Below are positions 1 through 7,889 of a DNA stretch of 9,205 bases, piece by piece. The position numbers were made by a program, and so were the translations under genes. The notes beneath the pieces were generated by a model that made no database searches, was not told where the DNA came from, and worked only from the letters and a program-made list of their open reading frames with translations. Each line of letters starts with the position of its first letter. Positions within the stretch are counted from its first letter, which is position 1. The DNA is from BOG-908 sp964242035 (GTDB lineage Bacteria; Pseudomonadota; Alphaproteobacteria; Acetobacterales; Acetobacteraceae): contig CAXTCL010000153.1 in the NCBI GenBank assembly GCA_964242035.1, forward strand, positions 1 through 9,205, given 5' to 3'.

Positions 1-46
1 AAAAGTTTTTTGCTTCTTTTTTTCAAAAAAGAAGGCCTTGCTTGCC
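1..46 (+). repeat. Repeat arm 1 (forward, CTTC stem)
   Basis: Forward copy of the arm, cut at its left by the window edge. It contains CTTC plus a T-run, a short loop, then an A-run plus GAAG, which form a hairpin. Its gene-proximal end (GGCCTTGCTTGCC) touches the stop codon of the minus-strand AsmA-like gene, so for that gene it is the 3' flank and a possible transcript end. Confidence 0.9.
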
Positions 47-3000
47 TTACTGCGCCACCGCCCGACGCCGAAACAAGCCAAACCCCTCCCGCAAGAACCC
101 AGGCGTCAGCGCCGACAAAGGGTTCACTCCCACTTTCGGATCACTCAACTTCCCCCGCACCGAGTAGCGCGCCGCGAACACCCCGCCACCCTTCTCCGGC
201 GAGAAGATGCGCCCCACCAGAGGCAGATCCCCCAGCAGCTGGTTGAAGAAATACGCCGGCACCACCGTGCCCGTCACGTCGGCCGTGCGCTGGTGCAGAT
301 CCAGGTCGCCCTGCGCGGTAATGCCCAGCGAGGCGGAGAACGCGCGCGCACTAGCCAGATGCAGTACCTGGTCGTGCCAGCCGAACGGCGCCACCATCTT
401 GGAGAAATGCAGGCCGGGGCCGCGCAGCACGTCGAGCACGCCGTACAGCGTCATCGCCTGCAGCAGGCGGCCGATCGCCGGCGCGGTGCGCAGGTTGAAC
501 TCGGTCAGGGTCGCCGTCCCGGCAAGGGGTGAGCCGGGCTTGGTGTCGTCATAGGCGCCCGCCAGCACCAGCCGGCCGCCGACCAGGTTGTCCGCCACCC
601 CCAGTGCCTGCAAGGCGGCGCCCGCATCGGCCGAGGAGACCGCCACGCTGCGCCCGCCCGGCTGCGGCGTGATATCGACCGCCAGGTCGTCCTGCGTGCC
701 GGCGCGGGCGTGGGCGTGCAGGATGCGCAGCCCGTCGCTGGCCGCATCCACGGTGAAGGGTGCCAGCACCCTGTTGGAAAGCTGCACGCGGTCGAACGCC
801 AACTTCGCCGCCCAGGCCTGGCCCGGCTTCTCCGGTGTGGCGTTCTTTGAAGCTGCGTTCTCCGGCGGCGCACCCGCCGGCTTTGCGGTCGCTTGCGTGT
901 TCAGTTGCGAGGACAGATCCAGCATCGCACCCGACATGTCCACGCGCACCGGCGCGCCCGCCGTTTCCGGGAAGCCGATCCGGCCATGCGCCTGGGTGCG
1001 GCCGATCTCCAGCCGGTCCAGCACCAGCGTGCGGTGGGCGCCGTCTATCTCGGTGCGGCTGACGATCGCCAGCCCCGGCCCGTCCGCGTGCAGATTGTCC
1101 ACGGCGGTCAGCCGCCCGTGGTCCAGCATCACCCGCCCGCCGAGTGCCGCCGCGGCCCCCACCGGCTTGGACCAGCCGAGGGGTGTGCCAAGGGCGGCCT
1201 GCGTCAGGTCGGAGTCGATCTGCAGCGTGGATGTCCCGCCCCGCAGGCCGGCGTAGTCGAGATGCAGCTCAGCGACACCGCCGGTGAGCAGGCGTACGGC
1301 CGCTGCCGGCGCGCCGGCCGCCAGCATTTGCGCGGCGGTGGCGCGTCCGTTCGCGGTGACGTGCTGCAGCACCTGGCCGGGCGGCCCGCCGCGGAAGTCC
1401 AGGGCCACCCCAAGCCCGGCCGGGATGCCGGAGACGGTGCCAGTCCCGGAGGCGGACAGGCCCTCTGTGGTCACGTGCAGCTTTATGTCGCCGTCATCGA
1501 GGTCCCGCCCTGCGGCGATACGACCTAGATGAACGCCGGAGAGCGCGGCCGTGGCGCTGAGGGTGATCTGCTCCATCGTCACATGCTGGTCGAGCGGGAC
1601 GTGCAGGCTTAGCTTGGCCGTCGCCTGGCCCTGGGCGCCGATCACCTGGAAGCCGCCGGAATCCAGCAGGTGCAGCCGCGGATGGTTCAGCAGGCCGAGC
1701 GCGTCAGGCAGCGAACCCGACAGGCCCACCTCTATGTCGCTGAACTGATCCTTCTGCGTCAGGCCGGTCATGTGGATGAAGGAGCCGGGGGCGAGCACCA
1801 GGTTGTTTTGGCCGCCGCGGTCCATGGTCACGGTGAGCGAGTCCGGATTGTGTATGACCAGCTTGGCGCGGCCATGCGTCACGCCGGGGATCGGCCGCAG
1901 CCAGAACACGGTCACATCGTCGGCCGATAGGCCACCGGTCAGCGTGGTCAGATGCAGCCCGGACAGATCGCCCGCGGCCTCGAGCGCGCCGCGGACCTCC
2001 GCGTCCTGCGCGCGGCCTTCCGGCACATTCTCGATCAGCCAGGGCCGGGCGCCGCCGCCCACGCCGTCCGGCACGTACTGGCCCAGGTCGGCGATCGGAA
2101 AACCGTCCACCTGGACGGCGAAGATCGCGTGCACCCGCCCGGCTTCCCGCGTGGCCGACGCGGTGGCGGTGATCACCGGCGCCGGGCCGTGCGCCGGGCC
2201 GGAGGGCGCGAGTGCCGCGCGCAGCGACTCCAGCCGAAGCTTGGACGGCCCCGCGGTTACCACCGCCGCCAGGCTGGCCAGCTTAACGCTGCCGCGCCCT
2301 GCCCGAAGCGTGCCGGCGCCGGCCGAGACATCCAGCCGCGCCGCGCCGAGCTGCAGGCCGCGGCCAAGCGTCGCCTGCAAGGCGAGCTGCACCGGCGCGT
2401 CCACGGCGGACAGCCCGGCCAGCTCGGGCGCCAGGCCCGCGAGGACCGCGGGGGAGAGCGGCGTGGTATGGGCGGTGATCTGGGCGCCGCCGTCCCGCAG
2501 CTCCGCCTGGGCGTCCAGCGTGCACTCGGCGCTCCCCACCTGCAGCGCCACCTGCGTGTGCCCGGCCACCGCGCCATCGCCGAGCCGGGACAGGTCCACA
2601 TCCATTTGCGGCGCCACCAGGTCCACGCCGGGGACCGCGCCCACCACCCGCACGCGCACATCGTGCACCCGCACGTGCTGCAGGCTTCCCGTCAGTCTGG
2701 ACAGATCAGGCGAGCCGGCGCCGCCCTGCCCGCCTGAAGACGCGGCGCGCCGGAACGTGACGTCGCCGCCGTCTATCTCGATGGCGCGCGGCACGATCCG
2801 GCCCAGCACGAGCTGGCTGGCGGAGAGCAGCACCCGCGCATTTGCCAGGTGCACGTGCAGGCTGCCGTCCCGGGCGTTCGAGGCCAGGTCGCGCGCGGTC
2901 ACCTCCAGCGCGGACTGCCCGCCCGGCCAGGCGATGGCGGCGTGGCCGACGCTGAAATCGGTGCCTGGCGTGCTGAGCAGGGCGGGCTCGCGGCGCAGCA

Positions 3001-3127
3001 GCCAGGTCATGTCCATCGGCCCCTGCCCGAGGCGCCAGACGAGCACGCAGGCGGCAAGCGCGGCCACGGCGAGGAGGCCCAGCAGCGCTTCGGCGACCAG
3101 GTGGGCCAGGTGGGAGAGAAGCTTCAA
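47..3127 (-). CDS. AsmA/YhdP-like envelope protein
   Basis: Large inner-membrane-anchored AsmA-like protein of about 1026 residues. Family members are thought to help move phospholipid between inner and outer membranes; that role is family knowledge, not shown here. Seen: a short N-terminus, one hydrophobic segment at about residues 12-33 rich in Ala/Leu/Val, then a long repetitive beta-rich stretch with many Gly, Asp and Leu. The C-terminal AsmA-like region (about 875-1020) includes GTVVPAY at 953 and DPKVGVNPLSALTPGFLR at 996-1013, a typical ending for alphaproteobacterial members. The frame stays open upstream to 3220, but that extension only translates a repeat arm and its core, so I start at the TTG at 3127, immediately after the arm and just before the membrane segment. 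AAGGA lies 12 bases upstream of it. The TTG is inferred. It is divergent from glnE, and its stop touches the arm at 1-46. Confidence 0.85.
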   Translation of the reverse strand: MKLLSHLAHLVAEALLGLLAVAALAACVLVWRLGQGPMDMTWLLRREPALLSTPGTDFSVGHAAIAWPGGQSALEVTARDLASNARDGSLHVHLANARVLLSASQLVLGRIVPRAIEIDGGDVTFRRAASSGGQGGAGSPDLSRLTGSLQHVRVHDVRVRVVGAVPGVDLVAPQMDVDLSRLGDGAVAGHTQVALQVGSAECTLDAQAELRDGGAQITAHTTPLSPAVLAGLAPELAGLSAVDAPVQLALQATLGRGLQLGAARLDVSAGAGTLRAGRGSVKLASLAAVVTAGPSKLRLESLRAALAPSGPAHGPAPVITATASATREAGRVHAIFAVQVDGFPIADLGQYVPDGVGGGARPWLIENVPEGRAQDAEVRGALEAAGDLSGLHLTTLTGGLSADDVTVFWLRPIPGVTHGRAKLVIHNPDSLTVTMDRGGQNNLVLAPGSFIHMTGLTQKDQFSDIEVGLSGSLPDALGLLNHPRLHLLDSGGFQVIGAQGQATAKLSLHVPLDQHVTMEQITLSATAALSGVHLGRIAAGRDLDDGDIKLHVTTEGLSASGTGTVSGIPAGLGVALDFRGGPPGQVLQHVTANGRATAAQMLAAGAPAAAVRLLTGGVAELHLDYAGLRGGTSTLQIDSDLTQAALGTPLGWSKPVGAAAALGGRVMLDHGRLTAVDNLHADGPGLAIVSRTEIDGAHRTLVLDRLEIGRTQAHGRIGFPETAGAPVRVDMSGAMLDLSSQLNTQATAKPAGAPPENAASKNATPEKPGQAWAAKLAFDRVQLSNRVLAPFTVDAASDGLRILHAHARAGTQDDLAVDITPQPGGRSVAVSSADAGAALQALGVADNLVGGRLVLAGAYDDTKPGSPLAGTATLTEFNLRTAPAIGRLLQAMTLYGVLDVLRGPGLHFSKMVAPFGWHDQVLHLASARAFSASLGITAQGDLDLHQRTADVTGTVVPAYFFNQLLGDLPLVGRIFSPEKGGGVFAARYSVRGKLSDPKVGVNPLSALTPGFLREGFGLFRRRAVAQ

Positions 3128-3180
3128 GGAAGGAAGCAGTCCTTTTTTGAAAAAAAGGACCAAAAAACTTTTACTTCTCC
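3128..3180 (-). repeat. Repeat arm 2 (reverse, GTCC stem)
   Basis: Reverse copy abutting the proposed TTG start of the AsmA-like gene. The stem is GTCC plus T-run against A-run plus GGAC, the second stem type. Read on the minus strand, its 3' stem half contains the only Shine-Dalgarno-like bases (AAGGA) near that start. Confidence 0.9.
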
Positions 3181-3232
3181 GCATCTGCGGCGTCCGGGTG
3201 CCGCCAACGGGCGCGCGCATCGCGGCGGCGTG
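3181..3232. repeat. Core between arms 2 and 3
   Basis: GC-rich centre of the first palindromic unit, between divergent genes. Only weak self-complementarity is visible: GCGGC and GCCGC separated by 8 bases, starting near 3187. It does not visibly resemble the cores at 6048-6126 and 7940-8013. Any promoters for the two divergent genes must lie in this core or in the arms; I cannot identify one. Confidence 0.5.
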
Positions 3233-3288
3233 GGAGCAAAAGTTTTTTGCTTCTTTTTTTCAAAAAAGAAGGCCTTGCTTCCTTGCTT
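3233..3288 (+). repeat. Repeat arm 3 (forward, CTTC stem)
   Basis: Forward copy starting GGAGCAAAAG and ending directly at the ATG of glnE. It contains two small hairpins in tandem, GCAAAA/TTTTGC and CTTC-T-run/A-run-GAAG. The arm has no stop codon in any forward frame, so the glnE frame stays open upstream through it. Confidence 0.9.
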
Positions 3289-5997
3289 ATGCTGTCCCCC
3301 TATCTCGCCAGGCTCACCCAGCAGGAAGCCCCCGCCCTCGCCGCCGGCCCGGACGCCGCCTGCGACCTCGCCCTCGGCACGCTCACCAACGTCTCCCCAA
3401 CGCTCGGCCGCGCGCAGACCGCCGCCCTGCTGCGCACCGCCAAACGGCGCGTGGCGCTGGCCGCGGCCACGGCGGACATCGACAACCTGTGGACGCTCGC
3501 GCAGGTTACCGGCGCCTTGTCGGACCTCGCCGAAGGCGCGCTGCGTGTGGCCACCGCCCACCTGCTGCGCGCGGCACACGACCGCGGCGACCTGCGCCTG
3601 CCGCACCCGGCCGCCCCGCAGCGCGGCTCCGGCTTCATTGTGCTGGCGATGGGGAAGCTCGGCGCCCGCGAGCTCAATTTTTCCAGCGATGTGGATCTCA
3701 TCCTCGTCTTCGACCCCGAGCCCCATGCCTATAACGCGGACGCGCTGGGCGCCATCTTCGCCCGCCTCGCGCGCGACCTCGTGACCCTGATGCAACAGCG
3801 CGACGCAGGCGGCTACGTCTTCCGCACCGACCTGCGCCTGCGACCCGACCCCGGCTCCACCCCGCTGGCGATCTCGCTGCCTACCGCACTGGCCTACTAC
3901 GAGGGTGCCGCGCAGACCTGGGAGCGGGCAGCGATGATCAAGGCCCGGCCGGTGGCGGGCGACCTGGCCCTCGGCCGCCGGTTCCTCGAAGCCATCCGGC
4001 CGTTCGTCTGGCGCCGCCATCTGGATTTCGCCGCCATCGCGGATATACGCGCGATGAAGCGCCGGATGGATGACCACAAGGACGCCGCCCTGCGCCCGGA
4101 CGGCCCGCCGGAGCAGCGGCTGCTGGGCCACGACCTCAAGCTGGGGCAGGGCGGCATACGCGAGATCGAGTTCTGCGCGCAAATGCTCCAGCTTGTCTGG
4201 GGCGGGCGCAATCCCGCCTTGCGGGTGGCCGCCACGCAGGACGCGCTGGCCGCCCTGGGCCGCGCCGGCCACCTGCCGCACGACGATGTAGCCACGCTGG
4301 CCGCTTCCTACGACGTGCTGCGCCGTACCGAGCACCGCCTGCAGATGGTCGAGGACCAGCAGACCCATAGCCTGCCTGCCACGCCGGACGCCTTTGCCCT
4401 CTTCGCGTCGTTCATGGGGGATGCCAGCCCGCAGGCCCTGGCGGCCCGGCTGCTCGCCCGGCTGGAACAGGTGCACGCCATCTTCTCCGGCCTGCTCGAA
4501 CAGCCGGCCATGCCGCCGGATTCGTTCCAGGTGCCGCTACCGGCGCCCAGCCCTCCGCCGGCGCCCATCACCGGTCACCCGCCGCCCTGGCAGGGGTGGC
4601 TCGCCGGCCGGCCGCGTGCGCTGCGTACCGAACGCGCGCGCGCGATGCTGACCGACCTGCTGCCGGCGCTGACCGCCTCCGTTGCGCGCCAGCCGGATGC
4701 AGCCGCCGTTTGGACCCGGCTGGACGAGTTCATCCACCGCCTCCCGGCCGGCGTGCAGCTCTTCTCGATGCTGCGCCACAATCCGGCGCTGCTGGACCGC
4801 CTCTGTGACGTGCTTGGCGCGGCACCCTCGCTCGCGGACCACTTGGCGGCCGTGCCCGCCGCCCTGGAAGGCCTGGTGGCGCCGCAAGCAATCGATCCCG
4901 ACCCTGCCGCCTCGCTGGCCGCCCAGCTCGGCGACGCGCGCGCACCGGACGAGGCGCTCGCCATCGCCAGCCGCTTCGTGCGCGGCGAGGAGTTCCGCCT
5001 GGCCGTGGCCGAGCTGGATCTCCGTATCTGCCAGGACGTGGCGGGCGCCGCACGCACCGCGCTGGCCGAGGCCGCCATCACCCAGATCCTGCCGCTCGTG
5101 CTGGCAGACCACGCGCGCCGCTACGGCCGCCTGCGCGGCGGCAGCCTCGCCGTGGTGGCCCTGGGCAAGGCCGGCGGCCGCGAGATGATGGCCGGCTCGG
5201 ACCTCGACCTGATGCTGATCTACGACCACACGCCGGACGCTACCGAAAGCACCGGCGCAATGCCGCTGGCGCCCAGCCAGTATTTCACCCGCGCCGCCCA
5301 CGCGCTGGTGGCCGCACTCACGGTGCCCACGCGCGACGGCAAGCTGTATGACGTGGACATGCGGCTGCGCCCGTCAGGCGGCAAAGGCCCTGTCGCCGTC
5401 TCGCTGGCCGCCTTTACCCGCTATCACCGGGAGAGTGCGTGGACGTGGGAGCGCCTGGCGCTGACCCGCGCCCGCGTGGTCGCCGGGCCCGCCGGGCTGC
5501 GCCGCCGCGTGGCCGCCGCCATCGCCACCGCGCTGACCCAAGGCGATCCGGACGCGGCCATCCCCGACACGCTCGCCATGCGGAAGCGCCAGCTCGCCGA
5601 GGCGCCGCGCCCCGCCGCCTCGCTCGCCTTATGGCCCGCCTTATGGGACGTGAAGCACCGGGCCGGTGGGCTGATCGAGGTGGAGTTCGTCGCCCAGGCG
5701 CTCCAGCTCCGCCACGCGCGCACGCCGAAGCTGCTCTCGCCCACCACGCGCGTCGCCCTGGCCAACCTGGCGCGCGCCGGGTTCCTGGCGGAGACGGACG
5801 CGGCTCTGCTGATACGGGCGGATGCCGCCTGGCGGACGGTGCAGGGCCTGCTGCGCATCACGTTGGGGCGCAGCGTCCCGGCGGTGCTTCCGGCTGCCGT
5901 GGCGGCGCGTCTGGCGCATGCGCTTGGGGGAGCGGATCTGGGGGAACTGGGCGGACGGGTGCGGGAGGCTTTTGTGCGGATTGTTGGGGTGCTGTAA
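3289..5997 (+). CDS. glnE: Bifunctional glutamine synthetase adenylyltransferase/deadenylylase
   Basis: Cytoplasmic regulator that adenylylates glutamine synthetase when nitrogen is plentiful and removes AMP by phosphorolysis when it is scarce, under PII control (family knowledge). At 902 residues it is slightly shorter than the E. coli protein, mostly at the N-terminus. Two tandem nucleotidyltransferase halves are visible. The first has GSGFIVLAMGKLGARELNFS followed by the DVD metal site at 134-136, RTDLRLRP, and GQGGIREIEF at 286-295. The second has ALGKAGGREMMAGSDLDLML with D638 and D640, DMRLRPSGGKGPVAVS, and GGLIEVEF at 793-800. All key acidic residues are present in both halves, so both activities are predicted. 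The start is the ATG at 3289, directly after a repeat arm; an in-frame TTG at 3283 is the alternative. The nearest Shine-Dalgarno-like AGAAGG (3267-3272) is inside the arm, 16 bases from the ATG and 10 from the TTG. Confidence 0.96.
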   Translation: MLSPYLARLTQQEAPALAAGPDAACDLALGTLTNVSPTLGRAQTAALLRTAKRRVALAAATADIDNLWTLAQVTGALSDLAEGALRVATAHLLRAAHDRGDLRLPHPAAPQRGSGFIVLAMGKLGARELNFSSDVDLILVFDPEPHAYNADALGAIFARLARDLVTLMQQRDAGGYVFRTDLRLRPDPGSTPLAISLPTALAYYEGAAQTWERAAMIKARPVAGDLALGRRFLEAIRPFVWRRHLDFAAIADIRAMKRRMDDHKDAALRPDGPPEQRLLGHDLKLGQGGIREIEFCAQMLQLVWGGRNPALRVAATQDALAALGRAGHLPHDDVATLAASYDVLRRTEHRLQMVEDQQTHSLPATPDAFALFASFMGDASPQALAARLLARLEQVHAIFSGLLEQPAMPPDSFQVPLPAPSPPPAPITGHPPPWQGWLAGRPRALRTERARAMLTDLLPALTASVARQPDAAAVWTRLDEFIHRLPAGVQLFSMLRHNPALLDRLCDVLGAAPSLADHLAAVPAALEGLVAPQAIDPDPAASLAAQLGDARAPDEALAIASRFVRGEEFRLAVAELDLRICQDVAGAARTALAEAAITQILPLVLADHARRYGRLRGGSLAVVALGKAGGREMMAGSDLDLMLIYDHTPDATESTGAMPLAPSQYFTRAAHALVAALTVPTRDGKLYDVDMRLRPSGGKGPVAVSLAAFTRYHRESAWTWERLALTRARVVAGPAGLRRRVAAAIATALTQGDPDAAIPDTLAMRKRQLAEAPRPAASLALWPALWDVKHRAGGLIEVEFVAQALQLRHARTPKLLSPTTRVALANLARAGFLAETDAALLIRADAAWRTVQGLLRITLGRSVPAVLPAAVAARLAHALGGADLGELGGRVREAFVRIVGVL

Positions 5998-6047
5998 AGG
6001 AAGGAAGGCCTTCTTTTTTGCAAAAAAGAAGCAAAAAACTTTTGCTC
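5998..6047 (-). repeat. Repeat arm 4 (reverse, CTTC stem)
   Basis: Reverse copy starting at the base after the glnE stop codon. The hairpin has CTTCTTTTTTG against CAAAAAAGAAG, here with GC at the loop. It may act as a transcript end or 3' protection for glnE, but has no canonical GC stem followed by a T-tract. Confidence 0.9.
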
Positions 6048-6126
6048 TGACGGCTGCATGATGGTGCGGCCTGGTTCTGCCGGCACGCGTGGTTGCAGAA
6101 CCAGCGCGGGCCATGGTGCAGGCGCC
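6048..6126. repeat. Core between arms 4 and 5, with perfect hairpin
   Basis: GC-rich centre of the second palindromic unit. CTGGTTCTGC at 6071-6080 and GCAGAACCAG at 6095-6104 form a perfect 10-bp stem with a 14-base loop; CTGCA (6054-6058) and TGCAG (6117-6121) could extend the fold. Bases 6087-6124 match 7976-8013 of the fourth unit at 33 of 38 positions, so the two units share ancestry over their cores as well as their arms. Confidence 0.75.
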
Positions 6127-6178
6127 GGAGCAAAAGTTTTTTGCTTCTTTTTTTCAAAAAAGAAGGCCTTGCTTTTTT
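6127..6178 (+). repeat. Repeat arm 5 (forward, CTTC stem)
   Basis: Forward copy upstream of the peroxiredoxin gene, starting GGAGCAAAAG. It ends about 24 bases before the ATG, leaving room for a separate Shine-Dalgarno sequence, unlike the copy before glnE. Confidence 0.9.
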
Positions 6179-6201
6179 CTTGTCACAACGAGGTTCCCAC
6201 G

Positions 6202-6663
6202 ATGAGCTTGCCCGAAGGCGCCGCCGCGCCCGATTTCGAACTCCCCGCCAGCAACGGTCGCACTGTCAGCGCCACGGCGCTAAAGGGTCGCCCGTACGTG
6301 CTGTATTTCTATCCGAAGGCCGACACGTCCGGCTGCACCAAGGAGGCGTGCGCGTTCCAGGAAGCGTTGCCGCAACTGGGCCGGCTCGGCCTGGAGGTTA
6401 TCGGCGTTTCGCGCGATCCGGTAAAGGCGCTCGACAAGTTCGCCGCGAAATATGGCCTGGCGTTTCCGTTGGCGTCGGACGAGGCGGGCGCGCTGACGGA
6501 GGCGTATGGCGTGTGGGTGGAGAAATCCATGTACGGGAAGAAATACATGGGCATCGAGCGGTCCACGTTCCTGGTCGGCGCGGACGGGCGTATCAGGCGC
6601 GCGTGGCCGAAGGTGAAGGTGGAGGGCCATGCGGCCGAGGTGTTGGCGGCGATGGCGGCGTAG
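6202..6663 (+). CDS. bcp: Thioredoxin-dependent peroxiredoxin, PrxQ/Bcp type
   Basis: A 153-residue atypical 2-Cys peroxiredoxin that reduces hydrogen peroxide and organic hydroperoxides in the cytoplasm, with thioredoxin as usual reductant (family knowledge). Seen: APDFELP near the N-terminus, then YPKADTSGCTKEACAF. This holds the peroxidatic Cys45 with Thr42 of the active site and the resolving Cys50 five residues on, which defines the PrxQ subgroup. The conserved arginine of the active site is probably Arg120 in GIERSTFLVG. The length is normal for the family. The start is the ATG at 6202, preceded by GAGG with an 8-base gap; the frame is open back to 6058 only because the upstream repeat arm lacks stops. 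It lies 204 bp after glnE on the same strand, but a complete palindromic repeat unit separates them, so co-transcription is uncertain. The stop is followed at once by a reverse arm. Confidence 0.96.
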   Translation: MSLPEGAAAPDFELPASNGRTVSATALKGRPYVLYFYPKADTSGCTKEACAFQEALPQLGRLGLEVIGVSRDPVKALDKFAAKYGLAFPLASDEAGALTEAYGVWVEKSMYGKKYMGIERSTFLVGADGRIRRAWPKVKVEGHAAEVLAAMAA

Positions 6664-6714
6664 GAAAGCAAGCAGTCCTTTTTTGAAAAAAAGGACCAAA
6701 AAACTTTTGCTTCC
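6664..6714 (-). repeat. Repeat arm 6 (reverse, GTCC stem)
   Basis: Reverse copy immediately after the peroxiredoxin stop codon, GTCC/GGAC stem type. Its partner across the core is of the other stem type, so pairing between arms would be interrupted while the hairpin inside the arm is intact. Confidence 0.9.
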
Positions 6715-6745
6715 TGTCGGCGGTCATTTCAGCACACGCCGACAG
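6714..6745. repeat. Short core hairpin between arms 6 and 7
   Basis: CTGTCGGCG (6714-6722) and CGCCGACAG (6737-6745) form a perfect 9-bp stem with a 14-base loop. The sequence is unrelated by eye to the other cores, yet occupies the same place and forms the same kind of structure. Confidence 0.75.
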
Positions 6746-6746
6746 A

Positions 6747-6798
6747 GACCAAAAGTTTTTTGCTTCTTTTTTCAAAAAAGAAGGTCTTCCTTCCTTTC
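6747..6798 (+). repeat. Repeat arm 7 (forward, CTTC stem)
   Basis: Forward copy upstream of the MetX-like gene. The T-run is one base shorter than in the other forward copies and the gene-proximal end reads GAAGGTCTTCC instead of GAAGGCCTTGC. It starts GACC instead of GGAGC. A separate GGAG ribosome site follows downstream. Confidence 0.88.
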
Positions 6799-6818
6799 TG
6801 CATCCCCGGAGCGCCCGC

Positions 6819-7889
6819 ATGAAAACCCTAACCGCCCTGGCCTGCACAGCCGCAATCTCCACCGCGTCCGCGGCCCCCGTGCAGCACGAGTTCACCCTGC
6901 ACGACTTCGCCACCGAAAGCGGCGCCGTGCTGCCGGACGCGCACATCACCTACGGCACTTACGGCACGCTGAACGCCGCCGGCGACAACGCGGTGCTTCT
7001 GCCGTCCCACTACATGGCGGACATGACCGGCTATGAGTGGCTGATCGGCCCGGGCCGCGCGCTCGATCCCACCAAGCTGTTCCTGGTCACCAGCGAGCTG
7101 TTCGGCAACGGCCGCTCCTCCTCGCCGAGCAACACGCCGGCGCCGTTCCACGGGCCGCATTTCCCGGTCACCACCATACGCGACAACGTGGAGGCCGTGC
7201 ATCGCCTGCTCACCGAGCAGTTGCACGTGCGCCATCTGCGCGCGGTGATCGGTTTCTCCATGGGCGCGCAACAGGCATTTCAATGGGCGGTCAGCTATCC
7301 GGACTTCATGGACCGCATCGTGGCCACGTCCGGCACCGCGCGCACCTACGGCCACGGCATCGTCCGTCTGGACGGGCAGATCGCCACGCTCATGCTGGAC
7401 CCCGCGTTTCATGGTGGCGACTACATTGCGGAGCCGGTGGCCGGCATCGAGGCCACCGCGCTTGTCTGGCTCGGCTGGCTGTATTCCCAGGAATGGTGGC
7501 GCCGCGAACTGTGGCGCGCCGACGTGCCACAAGGTGCGACGCTGCAACAGGCCGTCGACAAGTACAAGACCGAGTTCTTCAAAGGTGCTGATGCCAACAA
7601 CCTGATCCTGCAGATGCGCACCTGGCGCGCGCATGACGTGGGCGGCACGCGGCCGTTCGGCGGCGACACGGAAGCCGCGCTGCGTTCGATCAAGGTGCCG
7701 GTGCTGTATATGCCGTCTGCCACGGATTTGTATTTTCCGGTGGAGGATGCGGCCTACGAGGCGAAGTTCATCGCGCATTGCACGCTGCTGCCGATACCCT
7801 CGCTATGGGGCCATCCGGCTGGGGCTGGTGCTGGGCCGGAGGATGGGATTTTTCTTAATACGCATATTTCGGCGTTTCTGGGTAAGTAA
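6819..7889 (+). CDS. Exported MetX-like alpha/beta hydrolase
   Basis: Alpha/beta-hydrolase-fold protein of 356 residues related to homoserine O-acetyltransferase (MetX). Seen: a short signal-peptide-like N-terminus with hydrophobic residues 4-13 and an ASA/A site near 18-19; the nucleophile elbow GFSMGAQ with Ser147; a likely acid at Asp303 in SATDLYFP; and a likely catalytic His332 in WGHPAG. NGRSSSPSNTPAPFHGPHFP and the Gln-rich helix after the elbow also fit the MetX branch. Cytoplasmic MetX has no signal peptide, so methionine synthesis is doubtful; hydrolysis or acyl transfer on an unknown periplasmic substrate is my inference. Cys9 is too close to the N-terminus and lacks a proper lipobox, so a lipoprotein is unlikely. 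The start has GGAG (6808-6811) seven bases upstream. The last 20 or so codons are markedly T/G-ending. Arms flank both sides. Confidence 0.88.
   Translation: MKTLTALACTAAISTASAAPVQHEFTLHDFATESGAVLPDAHITYGTYGTLNAAGDNAVLLPSHYMADMTGYEWLIGPGRALDPTKLFLVTSELFGNGRSSSPSNTPAPFHGPHFPVTTIRDNVEAVHRLLTEQLHVRHLRAVIGFSMGAQQAFQWAVSYPDFMDRIVATSGTARTYGHGIVRLDGQIATLMLDPAFHGGDYIAEPVAGIEATALVWLGWLYSQEWWRRELWRADVPQGATLQQAVDKYKTEFFKGADANNLILQMRTWRAHDVGGTRPFGGDTEAALRSIKVPVLYMPSATDLYFPVEDAAYEAKFIAHCTLLPIPSLWGHPAGAGAGPEDGIFLNTHISAFLGK

Noticed and set aside
1770..3734. Long plus-strand reading frame of 654 codons across the AsmA-like gene, an arm and the start of glnE
   Set aside because: It is antisense to one clear gene and out of frame with another; its Arg/Pro/Ser-rich composition is typical of GC-rich shadow frames, and it stays open through the arm only because the arm lacks stops.
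3124..4476. Minus-strand reading frame of 450 codons opposite the first half of glnE
   Set aside because: glnE has both catalytic motifs in the plus frame; this frame shows no domain and ends through an arm translation.
4537..5301. Minus-strand reading frame of 254 codons opposite glnE
   Set aside because: A shadow of glnE, with Gly/Arg/His-rich low-complexity sequence and no recognisable motif.
5998..6047. Classical intrinsic terminator after glnE
   Set aside because: The stem is A/T-rich and is not followed by the usual T-tract on the transcript, so it is listed as a repeat arm with possible termination activity only.
6843..6845. Lipoprotein attachment at Cys9 of the MetX-like protein
   Set aside because: The cysteine is only nine residues from the start and is preceded by ALA without the needed hydrophobic residue at -3; the ASA/A site further on fits a standard signal peptide better.
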